In this document: one piece after another, positions 1-8,175 of the stretch
Numbering within the stretch: the first letter of the stretch is position 1
How the letters are laid out: each line of letters starts with the position of its first letter
Source of the DNA: Flavonifractor sp. An82
Lineage (GTDB): Bacteria; Bacillota; Clostridia; Oscillospirales; Oscillospiraceae
Assembly (NCBI RefSeq): GCF_002159265.1
Contig: NZ_NFHG01000005.1
Location: 1-64,000 of the forward strand
Direction: 5' to 3'
Length of the DNA stretch: 64,000 nucleotides
Notes under the pieces: generated by a model
Seen by the model: the letters and a program-made list of their open reading frames with translations, nothing else
What the model was told of the DNA's origin: nothing
The model's database searches: none
Translations under genes and position numbers: made by a program

Positions 1-96
1 TAGTGGCCATCCTGTCAATGCACCATGACTGCGGTGACCATGCACCATTTCAGCGGTCTGAGTGCACCATTCGTGCGGTCTAAGGGCACCGTTTCA
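1..96. mobile_element. Probable end of an IS21-family-like insertion sequence
   Basis: Four imperfect copies of a 22-bp unit start at 19, 41, 63 and 85; the core reads TGCACCAT followed by GCGGT about 5 bases later. Such tandem 20-22 bp repeats just inside a TG...CA terminus are typical of IS21-family ends, where IstA binds. The likely outer boundary is the CA at 95-96. Only the end of the element is inside the window; no istA/istB is visible, so the family call is inference. Confidence 0.5.
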
Positions 97-440
97 GGCG
101 GCGTATTCAAGGAGTCGTCGTCGATCATCATGTAGATCTCTTCCAGCTGTTCCCGGTCAAAGGGCACGTCTGTCCGCTCCGCGATTTTACTCAGAAGAGA
201 CTCCTCCACTGTGCCCACCATCTCCAGCACCTGATTCGGCGTAAAGCGGACGCCGGCGGCCAGCGCCTTTTCCAGAAACTTTGCGGTAAAGGCTTCATCT
301 TGAAAGGCCAGTTCCTGCGCCACTTCCCATACCTCATCCGCCGGTCCGTAATCGGTCAGGCGATAGGCATAACTTTTCTGAGTGCTGGGCGACCAGTCGT
401 AGAAGCCTGCGTAGTAATCATCCCAGGTCGTCTGTCTCAT
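15..440 (-). CDS. Hypothetical protein with C-terminus running into an IS end
   Basis: No family recognised. The start ATG at 440 is preferred because GAGGT lies 8 bases upstream; an in-frame ATG at 458 has no good site. The first ~110 residues look like a normal acidic, mostly helical protein (TTWDDYYAGFYDW near the N-terminus). From about position 96 downward the reading frame enters the 22-bp IS-end repeats, so the last ~27 residues (ending in WCMVTAVMVH) are probably not native and the gene is likely truncated by insertion. It is the last gene of a minus-strand run with the rhodanese and SGNH genes, 3 bases after the rhodanese start-side neighbour's stop region. Confidence 0.5.
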   Translation of the reverse strand: MRQTTWDDYYAGFYDWSPSTQKSYAYRLTDYGPADEVWEVAQELAFQDEAFTAKFLEKALAAGVRFTPNQVLEMVGTVEESLLSKIAERTDVPFDREQLEEIYMMIDDDSLNTPPETVPLDRTNGALRPLKWCMVTAVMVH

Positions 441-461
441 GGCTAATACCTCATGCAACTC

Positions 462-842
462 TTACGGCTCCGTCTCATAGGGCCAGGTGTTGATACCACC
501 GAATTCATAGATGCTGGTGTAGCCCAGGTCCGCCAGCGCAGAGGACGCGGTCTTGCTGCGATTTCCACTGCGGCAGTAGACCAGCACCGTGGAATCCTTC
601 TTGGGAATCACCTCGGCGGCAGTTTCTTCATCAATCGTACCCACCGGCAGTAGCACGGCGCCGGGGATGTGACCACTGTCGTACTCGTCCTGCTCCCGTA
701 CATCCAGGATAATAACCTCTTGGGTATCCATCATTTCTTTGGCTGCTTCCTGGGTAATCTGCTCATAGGAGCCGTTTGCGTCATTCCCACCGCATCCGGT
801 CAGCAACAGTAGGCAAAGTAGCAGAGGCAAAATTCGTTTCAT
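462..842 (-). CDS. Rhodanese-like lipoprotein (copy A)
   Basis: 126-aa secreted lipoprotein. The N-terminus is a lipobox signal peptide (LLLLTGC, Cys17), followed by a single rhodanese domain with active-site loop CRSGNRS and the family motif ILDVREQDEYDSGHIPGA. Single-domain rhodaneses bind sulfane sulfur on the loop Cys; the physiological donor and acceptor are unknown here. The start overlaps the stop of the upstream SGNH gene by 4 bases (ATGA), so the two are translationally coupled. A second copy at 25124-25504 is about 88% identical by my hand count of the proteins and has the same length, showing that this neighbourhood is duplicated in the window. Confidence 0.85.
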   Translation of the reverse strand: MKRILPLLLCLLLLTGCGGNDANGSYEQITQEAAKEMMDTQEVIILDVREQDEYDSGHIPGAVLLPVGTIDEETAAEVIPKKDSTVLVYCRSGNRSKTASSALADLGYTSIYEFGGINTWPYETEP

Positions 843-1372
843 TTGAGTTCCTTCAGAAGTCCGGCGGCAAAGGCTTTGTGGCCCTGCTCTGTGAAGTGTA
901 CGCCGTCATAGACCAGGGAGATGTCCCACCTTCCGGCGTCGGCAAAGCGGATGCCCATTCGTTCCGCAAGGGCCTGACAGAGCCGGGCAAAAGTGCAGGA
1001 GTCGTCTATGAGCTGTGGGCTGGACACCCACGCTCCCAGGGTCACCGGCGGCGGTGCGATCAACAGGACTTTACTTCGATCCATGGAGACACCGGAGAGG
1101 AACCGCTCCAACCTCCCGGCGGCCTGCTCCGGGCTTCGGCCCTGGAGCAGATCGTTGGTTCCCAGCATGACGATCAGCAGATCTGTGTCATCTGGGAAAG
1201 CAGGAGCCGCAGACGGAATTTCCCGGCCATTCTGTCCCATGTTGCAGACGGTCCAGCCGGTTTCCACGGCCAGAATGTCCACCCATCGACTGTCTGCATC
1301 GTAACGTCCACCGAAATAGCCTTGGGGATCGTATCCGTAGGTGTTGGAGTCGCCGAAGCAGATGACCTCCAT
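839..1372 (-). CDS. SGNH/GDSL hydrolase (copy A)
   Basis: 177-aa SGNH-fold hydrolase, probably an esterase or deacylase of unknown substrate. The catalytic blocks are visible: block I CFGDSNTYGYDP with the nucleophile Ser near residue 8, block III GTNDL, and block V DGVHFTEQGH carrying Asp and His. There is no signal peptide, so it is likely cytoplasmic, unlike its lipoprotein neighbour. It overlaps the rhodanese gene by 4 bases. Copy B (25501-26034) has exactly the same length. In copy A the region upstream, where NUDIX lies in copy B, has been opened by the Dnd-type operon. Confidence 0.85.
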   Translation of the reverse strand: MEVICFGDSNTYGYDPQGYFGGRYDADSRWVDILAVETGWTVCNMGQNGREIPSAAPAFPDDTDLLIVMLGTNDLLQGRSPEQAAGRLERFLSGVSMDRSKVLLIAPPPVTLGAWVSSPQLIDDSCTFARLCQALAERMGIRFADAGRWDISLVYDGVHFTEQGHKAFAAGLLKELK

Positions 1373-1463
1373 TGACCATTTTCCTTTCTCTACATTACTT
1401 AAACTGCCGGTAATAGTCTTCCAACTTCTTATCTCAGCTCTGTTTGATTTCTTGTTTCTCCTC

Positions 1464-1690
1464 TCAGGTTAACTTCTGCCAAACGGACTTATCCACTTGG
1501 ATCACGCCCAGGGGCTTGGCGTGGTAGTGCATATGTATACCCCCGAACCGCTTGAAAGGGTTGTACGGGATGTTACGCTGGGTTTGGATATCGGCATAGC
1601 CGCTTTTGGCGTAGATACTCCATCACCACCCCAGCCACTCTGTGGGTCTCGTGGAACTCCCGGAAGTATGTGATGATACTCTGAGATGTC
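1464..1690 (-). pseudogene. Frameshifted gene remnant
   Basis: The 414-bp gap between the SGNH gene and the 481-aa gene holds a decayed reading frame. Reading leftwards it encodes TYFREFHETHRVAGVVMEYL, then needs a one-base shift near 1617 to continue as YAKSGYADIQTQRNIPYN... and ending VDKSVWQKLT with a stop at 1464-1466. I do not recognise the family. It may be the tail of a gene cut when the Dnd-type island inserted. The rest of the gap (1691-1786) shows nothing. Confidence 0.4.
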
Positions 1691-1786
1691 AACTTATAAT
1701 CTATAGTTAGCAAACTCTTAGTCCCTTCATCTGGTACTCTACCGTCCGGAGCGATCCACCGACAATGGTCTTTTAAAAACTGTATA

Positions 1787-3232
1787 TTACAATCCCTTTT
1801 CTGCCAAAATCATACTAAACTCTGTACGTTCCTTATTACATTGTTCGTTATACATAGATTCAATGTCTTGAATTAGCATAAGTAGTTTCTGTTTTCGTTG
1901 TCCTAACTTCTCCAAACCCGCCGTAAGAGATCTTCTCTCTAAAAAACGAAGAAATGACAGCTTAGAAAGCTGATTATTTTTTTCCTGAATGCCTTTTTCG
2001 ATTTGTAAAAGCTCGTGATGAAGTCGTTTCTTTTCAGCCAGATACCGAGATTCGAGTTCTTTTAATTTGGTTAAATGAGTATTTTCAAGCTGAGAAAACA
2101 AGTGTGCTCTCTCTGTTTTTATACGCTCTTGTTCCTGGCGAGCTGCCTCAAGGTCCCGTTCCCGGCGTGCTGCATCAAGGCGCTCCTGTTCCTGGCGTGC
2201 TACATCAAGGCGTTCCTGCTCCCGACATGCCGCTTCAAGGCGTTCCTGTTCTTGATTCTTTAGTGTTTCACTGTCACGCTCTTTTTGCTTTTTTTCAAGC
2301 CACTTTACCATCAATACAGGATCATCGAAAATGGCAGGATCTACATTCTCGTCATAACCGTCAAAAAAGTCGTCATCATTGTCCTCCTCGAAACCTTCCT
2401 CCTCAAAATCAAATTGCTCAAGTTGAGCATCATCTATATCACTATTGAGTTCAAGTTCAAAACTGATTCGGTCAATTTCGGCAGAAATATTATGATGCTG
2501 ATTAAGTTCTTCCATTCCAGTGTACTTAGGCTCAACATAATCGTCACCATACACGGTTTCAAAAGCAACCAGATTACTTTGAATTATTTCCTTTATCTCA
2601 TCTTTGGAAAAAGAAATATCAGAAGCCAAACTCTTAGTTATATAATCTGCTGGCATTAACCCATAAGATGCTTCTTCAAAAGAAATCGGTCGAATGTAGT
2701 ACTCTCGAGCAACTGCATATAAAAAGTCGTGGAAGTATTCATTACTTGTCGTAAGAGAAATATTTCCAACACAAATTCTGTCGATTATGTCATCGTAGTC
2801 CATTCCGACATTGCGCCAATCAGACAAAATATGAGAACAGACATTATTTGCGAACGAAACGATATATTTTTCACAATGTTTGAAAAATACTATGCTATGA
2901 GTACAGTTCCAATATCTTTGCATCAGATGGTGAATGTCTGCTACACTTTGACTTCGGCAACGATTCGAGAAGTTGACTGTGATAGAGTAGATTTGAACAT
3001 TTTCGTCGAGTTCATCAACAACTCCTGGCCATTTAATATCTGCCAATAAAGACACATTATCCATCAGAGACAACAGTCCACGATCAAAGCGATTCAAAAC
3101 GACATCTTCTTTTGAATCAATATAAAGAGCTTCATTCGATGTGTGGTTTCGATAAATAGGAAAAGGGGTGATTACATGGCCAGCCTCGAAGAGCAGTGAT
3201 AACACATACTCATAGAATAGCTTATTGTCCAT
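1787..3232 (-). CDS. Unknown coiled-coil protein at the end of the Dnd-type operon
   Basis: 481 aa; no family recognised. Residues 1-130 look globular, starting with a helical segment and a stretch that could resemble a restriction-endonuclease-like fold (LLADIKWPG ... IYSITVNF), but I cannot assign catalytic residues. Residues ~255-310 are very acidic (EEEGFEEDNDDDFFDGYDEN). Residues ~318-385 are a charged helical repeat built on EQERLDAAR units, followed by a long coiled coil to the C-terminus. It is the last gene of the minus-strand Dnd operon, 18 bases after the 184-aa gene, with an AAGGGGGTG ribosome site. Position suggests a role in restriction or in scaffolding the complex. A SbcC-like partner of DndD is an alternative. 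Confidence 0.7.
   Translation of the reverse strand: MDNKLFYEYVLSLLFEAGHVITPFPIYRNHTSNEALYIDSKEDVVLNRFDRGLLSLMDNVSLLADIKWPGVVDELDENVQIYSITVNFSNRCRSQSVADIHHLMQRYWNCTHSIVFFKHCEKYIVSFANNVCSHILSDWRNVGMDYDDIIDRICVGNISLTTSNEYFHDFLYAVAREYYIRPISFEEASYGLMPADYITKSLASDISFSKDEIKEIIQSNLVAFETVYGDDYVEPKYTGMEELNQHHNISAEIDRISFELELNSDIDDAQLEQFDFEEEGFEEDNDDDFFDGYDENVDPAIFDDPVLMVKWLEKKQKERDSETLKNQEQERLEAACREQERLDVARQEQERLDAARRERDLEAARQEQERIKTERAHLFSQLENTHLTKLKELESRYLAEKKRLHHELLQIEKGIQEKNNQLSKLSFLRFLERRSLTAGLEKLGQRKQKLLMLIQDIESMYNEQCNKERTEFSMILAEKGL
2129..2262 (-). repeat. Short tandem repeats coding EQERLDAAR units
   Basis: About four and a half degenerate 30-base units inside the 481-aa gene, each containing a form of TCAAGGCGTTCCTG. 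They encode ten-residue Arg/Glu-rich units in phase with the reading frame, so this is a protein repeat and not a CRISPR. Repeat-number variation between strains would be expected. Confidence 0.6.
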
Positions 3233-3250
3233 ATAATCACCCCCTTAGCC

Positions 3251-3805
3251 TCAGCCGATCAGTTTTGCGAGTTCTTCATCATAAGAAAGGCCAGCAATTT
3301 CCTGTCTAAATGTCGTCAGAACCTCATAGAGCTTATTCATATAGTCGTCCCTGGTAGAGCAGCCATCAGTAAACTGCTCGTACATTTCTTCGATGCCACC
3401 TCGGACATAGGAGTGGAACAAATCCATGTTCGCTTCAAACTCTGCTTTTTTATCCTCCTGCGCATCATAACGAAATGCACGGTCCACACGAATAGAAGGT
3501 TCCAAATTGGTGGTTTTATCGAGTAACATTACCATACGATACAGAAAAACGCAGTTTTCTCGTTCAGTAGCATATGCATCTGCGTATATTCTTGCTCTGT
3601 CATCAGAAGTAGTATCGCGAGGTGCGGTTCGCTTGTACAACAACCCCCAAATTGCAGCGTTCATATAGACATCTATGTATCGCTCAAAAATCTTGGCAGA
3701 AACTGGTGAAGAATCATCGTCACCTTTGGCTCCAGAGTTTTTTGCGGCCAGGAATTTTAGATAAGTAGCGTGTTTTCCGGTAATAGTGTAATCGTTCTCA
3801 AACAT
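3251..3805 (-). CDS. Unknown 184-aa protein in the DndE position
   Basis: 184-aa, mostly helical protein of unrecognised family, starting at ATG with a GGAGG ribosome site and lying 13 bases after dndD. In classical systems dndE follows dndD, but classical DndE is about 110 aa with a basic TGL...N..R motif that I do not find here. Conserved-looking features are a FERYIDVYMNAAIWGLL segment near residue 42 and many Tyr/Phe residues in the second half. It could be a very diverged DndE replacement, or an unrelated small subunit working with DndD. Codon use and AT content match the other genes of the operon. Confidence 0.65.
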   Translation of the reverse strand: MFENDYTITGKHATYLKFLAAKNSGAKGDDDSSPVSAKIFERYIDVYMNAAIWGLLYKRTAPRDTTSDDRARIYADAYATERENCVFLYRMVMLLDKTTNLEPSIRVDRAFRYDAQEDKKAEFEANMDLFHSYVRGGIEEMYEQFTDGCSTRDDYMNKLYEVLTTFRQEIAGLSYDEELAKLIG

Positions 3806-3818
3806 TCCTTACCCCTCC

Positions 3819-5801
3819 TTACTCCAGAACTGTATAGGTTTCGCTATGCTTCTTCAGGGTATATTGCTTACCAACACGAGAAGCCATAACCGGTTCAGCG
3901 TAATGCCAGTCTTTCTGCATTACAAACATAATAACCTGCTCTGCAATTTCTGGAAGAACCTTCGAGATATTTGCAGTATGAATTTCATCAGCATTTGAGA
4001 ACGGAGCATCCATTACCAACGGATAGGGTTCCGAGGAAAGATTAAACCCTTCCTCACCGGCATTGGCAACCAACTTTTCTTTTGCCAAAGCGACCAGCCC
4101 TGCAATAAATGCAAAACTCTTTACACGATTGGAACCCTCGGATTCACCGGCAGCGATCTCTTTATCCTCAATCGTGGTCAGCAAAGTGACCTGGTACCGC
4201 TGATCGATAGAAACCCTTCGATGTCCATGATACATCTGTTCAAAAATATGATTGACTTTTGTTTCAAGAGCGTCACGGATAAACGTTTCCTTTTCCTTGT
4301 ATGTAGAGGAGAGCCAATCAAGAATTTCTTCCGCATACTGGATAAACAGCATGGTTTCCTTGTTCTTCCCAGAAACAGCGACCAGACTATCATAGACTTT
4401 TTTATAGCGTTCAATATCGTTCTTCAATGTCGCATCCTCTCGAATCAAACGCTCTTTTCTGTCATTCAGGTCTTTTAACCGCTTTTTCACATCAACCAGT
4501 TCTATCTCATACTGTTTCATATTTTCTTTGCCCTGGATTTGTACACTAATGTCGGCAAGTTCGTCCTCCCACTCCTGAATACGAGCCTTAGAGCGATAAA
4601 TTTCCTGATAACGAGAGGTTAAACTCTCATAAATATGGTCAGCATTTTTTGAGAACGAGGAAAGTTTCTCTCTATAATGACGAACTGTATTGCCAATTGA
4701 CTCAGGCGGAACATAATTCAACTCGTCCATCAAATGCCTATAAGCGTCATTTCCCTCGCAGATTTCTGCGCCACAAATGCATCTACCACGCTTTAAAAGT
4801 TCCAAAATAGTAGGCGCTGTTAAGTCACGGATTCCTTTATCATCAATCTTTGTGGCGGCAAGAAAGTCATTTGCCTGGCCAAGCAATGGCTGTGCGAACA
4901 GTTGCAAAGAGCCTTTGCTGAACTCCTTGAAGAACAGCCCTGTAGTGCTCTCCATGGAACTGCTCTCTGCGGAAAGGCGACGCTCAAGATCTTCTTTCTT
5001 TTTCTGCAATGTGGCAGTCGATTGATTATCACGCAGAATATCATCCAGCTGGCCCTTACGAGCTTCATATTGCTTGATTTGGGAAGCACAGGTTTCAAGC
5101 TGATCCTTGATTGCGTCACGCTTTGCTTCAGAACTTTGAATCATGTCTAACGCATCGCGGGCCCGTTTATCGCCATCGGTGTCCATTGCACTATAAAGTT
5201 TTCCTAAGACTGTTTTTTTGTTGCCTTTGGTTCCGATGTGTTTGATGGCACTATCCATAATTGAAAGCCCCAACAGGCCCTTAACAGCATCTGAGACATC
5301 TTTTCTGGTGCTGATACTACGCACACGCTCTGTATCAAAGAAGAAGTATGTAGACAGGTCTTTCGGAAGAATATTCTCAATAACATTCTGGACTTCTAAT
5401 GCCCGAACAGATTCTGTCTGACCGTCTGGTTGCTTATAGGACACCTTAACTTGACTTTTCTTGGCACCGGAGACTTTGTTGTTGGCGCAGAGATACTGTT
5501 GAGAGCGAGAAATAATATACTCAACGCCATTATGAATCACACAAATCTCAACAGATACAGTTTCAGAGTCACCATTGGTCATGCCATTTGCAACTTCCAA
5601 ATTCAGCAAGAAATCAGGATTATTGTCAAACATAGCCGTTTCATAAAAGCACCAGTTAAATGCCTGGAGCAAAGTGGTTTTACCATAAGTGTTATCGCCA
5701 AGAATGATAGTTACATTCTGATTCGGATTGCAAGAAAACTCAACCGCAGTTGTCCCCTTGAACTGTCGAAAATCCTTCATTTTCAGCGATTTAATTAACA
5801 T
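3819..5801 (-). CDS. dndD: DNA sulfur modification ATPase DndD
   Basis: 660-aa SMC/RecF-like ATPase. Walker A is GDNTYGKTTLL at residues 35-45, a long coiled coil occupies the middle with a CIC turn near residue 340 (RCICGAEIC, similar to a zinc-hook apex), a signature-like segment GESEGSNRVKSFAF follows, and Walker B MDAPFSNADE is near residue 595. DndD is the ATPase of the phosphorothioation complex, thought to provide DNA nicking or strand opening energy while DndC activates sulfur. The start has an AAGGGGGTG ribosome site 7 bases upstream. The gene is flanked by a 53-aa gene and the 184-aa gene in one operon. General RecF/SbcC ATPases look similar, but the DndC/DndA neighbours make DndD the best call. 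Confidence 0.85.
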   Translation of the reverse strand: MLIKSLKMKDFRQFKGTTAVEFSCNPNQNVTIILGDNTYGKTTLLQAFNWCFYETAMFDNNPDFLLNLEVANGMTNGDSETVSVEICVIHNGVEYIISRSQQYLCANNKVSGAKKSQVKVSYKQPDGQTESVRALEVQNVIENILPKDLSTYFFFDTERVRSISTRKDVSDAVKGLLGLSIMDSAIKHIGTKGNKKTVLGKLYSAMDTDGDKRARDALDMIQSSEAKRDAIKDQLETCASQIKQYEARKGQLDDILRDNQSTATLQKKKEDLERRLSAESSSMESTTGLFFKEFSKGSLQLFAQPLLGQANDFLAATKIDDKGIRDLTAPTILELLKRGRCICGAEICEGNDAYRHLMDELNYVPPESIGNTVRHYREKLSSFSKNADHIYESLTSRYQEIYRSKARIQEWEDELADISVQIQGKENMKQYEIELVDVKKRLKDLNDRKERLIREDATLKNDIERYKKVYDSLVAVSGKNKETMLFIQYAEEILDWLSSTYKEKETFIRDALETKVNHIFEQMYHGHRRVSIDQRYQVTLLTTIEDKEIAAGESEGSNRVKSFAFIAGLVALAKEKLVANAGEEGFNLSSEPYPLVMDAPFSNADEIHTANISKVLPEIAEQVIMFVMQKDWHYAEPVMASRVGKQYTLKKHSETYTVLE

Positions 5802-5813
5802 AAAACCACCCCC

Positions 5814-5975
5814 TTAAAAACCTTTCTTCGCCTCAGAGGCAATTATCCTTCTGATGTGCTCGACCATCTCATCCGTGGTCTTGTCCTTTGTTCTCAAATT
5901 TTCCTGCTCTGCTTTGAGAATCTTTATTTTCATTGCATTCAGTTTTTTAGGGTCAATACCATTCTCATTAGACAT
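5814..5975 (-). CDS. Small Dnd-operon protein (53 aa)
   Basis: A 53-aa, highly charged helical protein starting MSNENGIDPKKLNAMKI. Its ATG at 5975 overlaps the stop region of the helicase gene (GTCTAATGAG context), so translation is coupled. It ends 12 bases before dndD. Small proteins of this kind occur between helicase and DndD genes in some DNA-modification islands; I recall an NCBI family named DNA modification system-associated small protein but cannot check the match. A role as a linker subunit is plausible. Confidence 0.65.
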   Translation of the reverse strand: MSNENGIDPKKLNAMKIKILKAEQENLRTKDKTTDEMVEHIRRIIASEAKKGF

Positions 5976-8160
5976 ATTCCTCATCCTCCGGATCATTGTC
6001 ATCAAATTCTATTTCGTAGGCACTCATAATCCTGGAAATCAATTCATCAGAATCGAAAGGATTCTCCGCAATGGAAGCAAAATCCTTCATTCGCAAAATC
6101 TCTCGCTTTGCCAGAGACTTACCACTTTCTAATGTCTCGGCATCAACATGGTCTACGCATTCGAGAGCGAATGGGAGGGTGATGAAATCATAAATAACGG
6201 CAAAGTTTTTTCCATTAAAGAGTCGTAGCACTCGGCCTCGCCTCTGTACATACTCCTTAGGATTTGTGCTGCTCGCCAAAATGAACGCTGTTTTGATGCT
6301 CGGAATATTCACACCTTCATCCAAGCATCTAATAGCAACTACAGCTTGCAAATGGTCACCAGCATCAAAGTCGGCTTTTATGCGTTCTCTCTCTGCAGCA
6401 TTCTCCTCTGAAGTAAACTTGGAAACTCGCATTCCCAAGTCATTTCCCAACATATCCGCAACAAGATCAATCTGCCTAATGTCATCAATGTGTGCCTTGC
6501 CCTCTTTATAATCAACATCGTGCATGGTTGTTGCACCGCAGTAGACCAACATATGATTATCATCTTTGTGATCCTGCATCAATTCTCTCAGAACATCAAT
6601 CTTTTCGGCCGCACCAGATACCAACCGTGCTCTTTTAATGAGTAGCATCTTTGCATACTCACTGAGAACAACCTTGCCATGCTTATCGGCATGAACATTT
6701 TTTCTAATTTTTGCTGTGATGTCCAGATATTCTTCCAGCTCCGTTGCACTTAACGAAACGACTACCGGGTAATAGTAATATGGCGTGAGCATTTTATTGT
6801 TGATGGCATCTTTAAGGGTATATTCAATGCACTTTTCGCCAAAGTAATCATAAAGTTTGCTTGTACCCTCAGAGTCACCGTGTCTGTCAATTGTAGCAGA
6901 AAGTGCCAGGCGGTACTTCATATTATCCACCAGCGTGGTACTAAGGTTTTCTGCACCGAAATTGTGAGCCTCATCGACCACAAGAACGACATTGCCATGC
7001 ATTTTTTTGACAATGCTCTGAACATATTCTCCAGAAAAGGTTGCATTTGTGGTCACAACGCAGAAGTGATTTTGTACTCCCAGGTTGAAGCTGGTTGCTG
7101 CTGTTTTAAGGCGTTCCTTCCAATTCTTCTGCGTGGATACCGAATAACATACTATCGGCTTCATTCCAAATGCAACTATATCATCCTTCCATTGTTCAAC
7201 TAAGTGTTGATAAGGACAGACAATAAAGACTGCAAGATTCTGCTTCGTAGCCTTATATAAAGCTGCAATAGCTGCAAGGGCTGTGTAGGTTTTACCTGTT
7301 CCGGTTGCCATATCGAAGATACCACGATAGTTGTTTTCTGCCCAGTTATTAATGGCTTCGATCTGATATGGACGCATTTTCACCTTGACGGGAATGTGCG
7401 GCCCACTAAAGTTGTTCTCTATATCAACTGGTAGGAGGCTGTCTAAGCGATCATCCGAAAAGCTATCATCAAGGTTCAAATCCGTTTCGTTAGAGGTTTG
7501 GTATTTACTGACGATCAACTCAGACACCTGCGGGAACTCACGAACACGGATGCTTGGTTCATAATCATTCCACATTGCATTAAAGGCAGATTGTTTAGCC
7601 AATACCCGCTCTTCGTCGTTTGACCACGAAGTAAACACATCAACAGCCTCATAATTTTGCCTGAAAGCATTGAAGCTTTCATTCATGGAACCGGAAAAAG
7701 CAATAATATTATTGTCCTTATCATACATCAGGCCCATCTTTTCATGGAACATTCCAACAGAATTATCTGTCTCCAAGAATGCAATTTTGATTTCCAGAAC
7801 GCCAGATGCTATCAGGTTAGATAACAAATTTAGTCTCTCGGATGCCTGAAGGCCTATTGGTTCAGATAACTCTCTGATAAGAGCCTCTTCTATTACATCA
7901 TCTCTTCGCCTAATACCTTCATTGATTGCAGCAACATCTTCTGCTGATAAGCGTGGCGAAGCAATCAACTGTATTTTACCACCGTTTTTCACGAGCCCGC
8001 ATATACCGAGAGACATCTCAACTAATGCAGTAGACGAGAAGAAGCCTACGGCTCGCTTATAAAGAGTTGCTTCTTTTAAGACAGGAATATAGAAGTCTTT
8101 GATGACATTATCAAGCCGAGAGCGGTATTCCTGCTTTATATCAATCTCAGTAAAGCTCAC
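5968..8160 (-). CDS. PLD-nuclease/DEAH helicase, phosphorothioation-associated restriction enzyme
   Basis: 730 aa. The N-terminal ~200 residues form a phospholipase-D-type nuclease domain with H139-x-K141 followed by GSMNES at 157-162. A superfamily 2 helicase follows: Walker A ATGTGKTY at 285-292, DEAH near 396, SAT motif, and motif VI QRRGRVLR. This matches the family known as DNA phosphorothioation system restriction enzyme (PLD plus helicase), which is found beside DndCD in archaea and bacteria. It probably attacks unmodified DNA. Start is GTG at 8160 after AGGGGGTGA; no ATG fits. The gene is 16 bases downstream of dndA and overlaps the 53-aa gene. Confidence 0.85.
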   Translation of the reverse strand: MSFTEIDIKQEYRSRLDNVIKDFYIPVLKEATLYKRAVGFFSSTALVEMSLGICGLVKNGGKIQLIASPRLSAEDVAAINEGIRRRDDVIEEALIRELSEPIGLQASERLNLLSNLIASGVLEIKIAFLETDNSVGMFHEKMGLMYDKDNNIIAFSGSMNESFNAFRQNYEAVDVFTSWSNDEERVLAKQSAFNAMWNDYEPSIRVREFPQVSELIVSKYQTSNETDLNLDDSFSDDRLDSLLPVDIENNFSGPHIPVKVKMRPYQIEAINNWAENNYRGIFDMATGTGKTYTALAAIAALYKATKQNLAVFIVCPYQHLVEQWKDDIVAFGMKPIVCYSVSTQKNWKERLKTAATSFNLGVQNHFCVVTTNATFSGEYVQSIVKKMHGNVVLVVDEAHNFGAENLSTTLVDNMKYRLALSATIDRHGDSEGTSKLYDYFGEKCIEYTLKDAINNKMLTPYYYYPVVVSLSATELEEYLDITAKIRKNVHADKHGKVVLSEYAKMLLIKRARLVSGAAEKIDVLRELMQDHKDDNHMLVYCGATTMHDVDYKEGKAHIDDIRQIDLVADMLGNDLGMRVSKFTSEENAAERERIKADFDAGDHLQAVVAIRCLDEGVNIPSIKTAFILASSTNPKEYVQRRGRVLRLFNGKNFAVIYDFITLPFALECVDHVDAETLESGKSLAKREILRMKDFASIAENPFDSDELISRIMSAYEIEFDDNDPEDEEYV

Positions 8161-8175
8161 CCTTTCACCCCCTAC

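Noticed and set aside
1-96. Possible CRISPR array from 22-base spaced repeats
   Set aside because: Units are directly adjacent without spacers and diverge from one another; no cas genes nearby.
3251-3805. Naming the 184-aa protein DndE
   Set aside because: Right position, but wrong length and no recognisable DndE motif.
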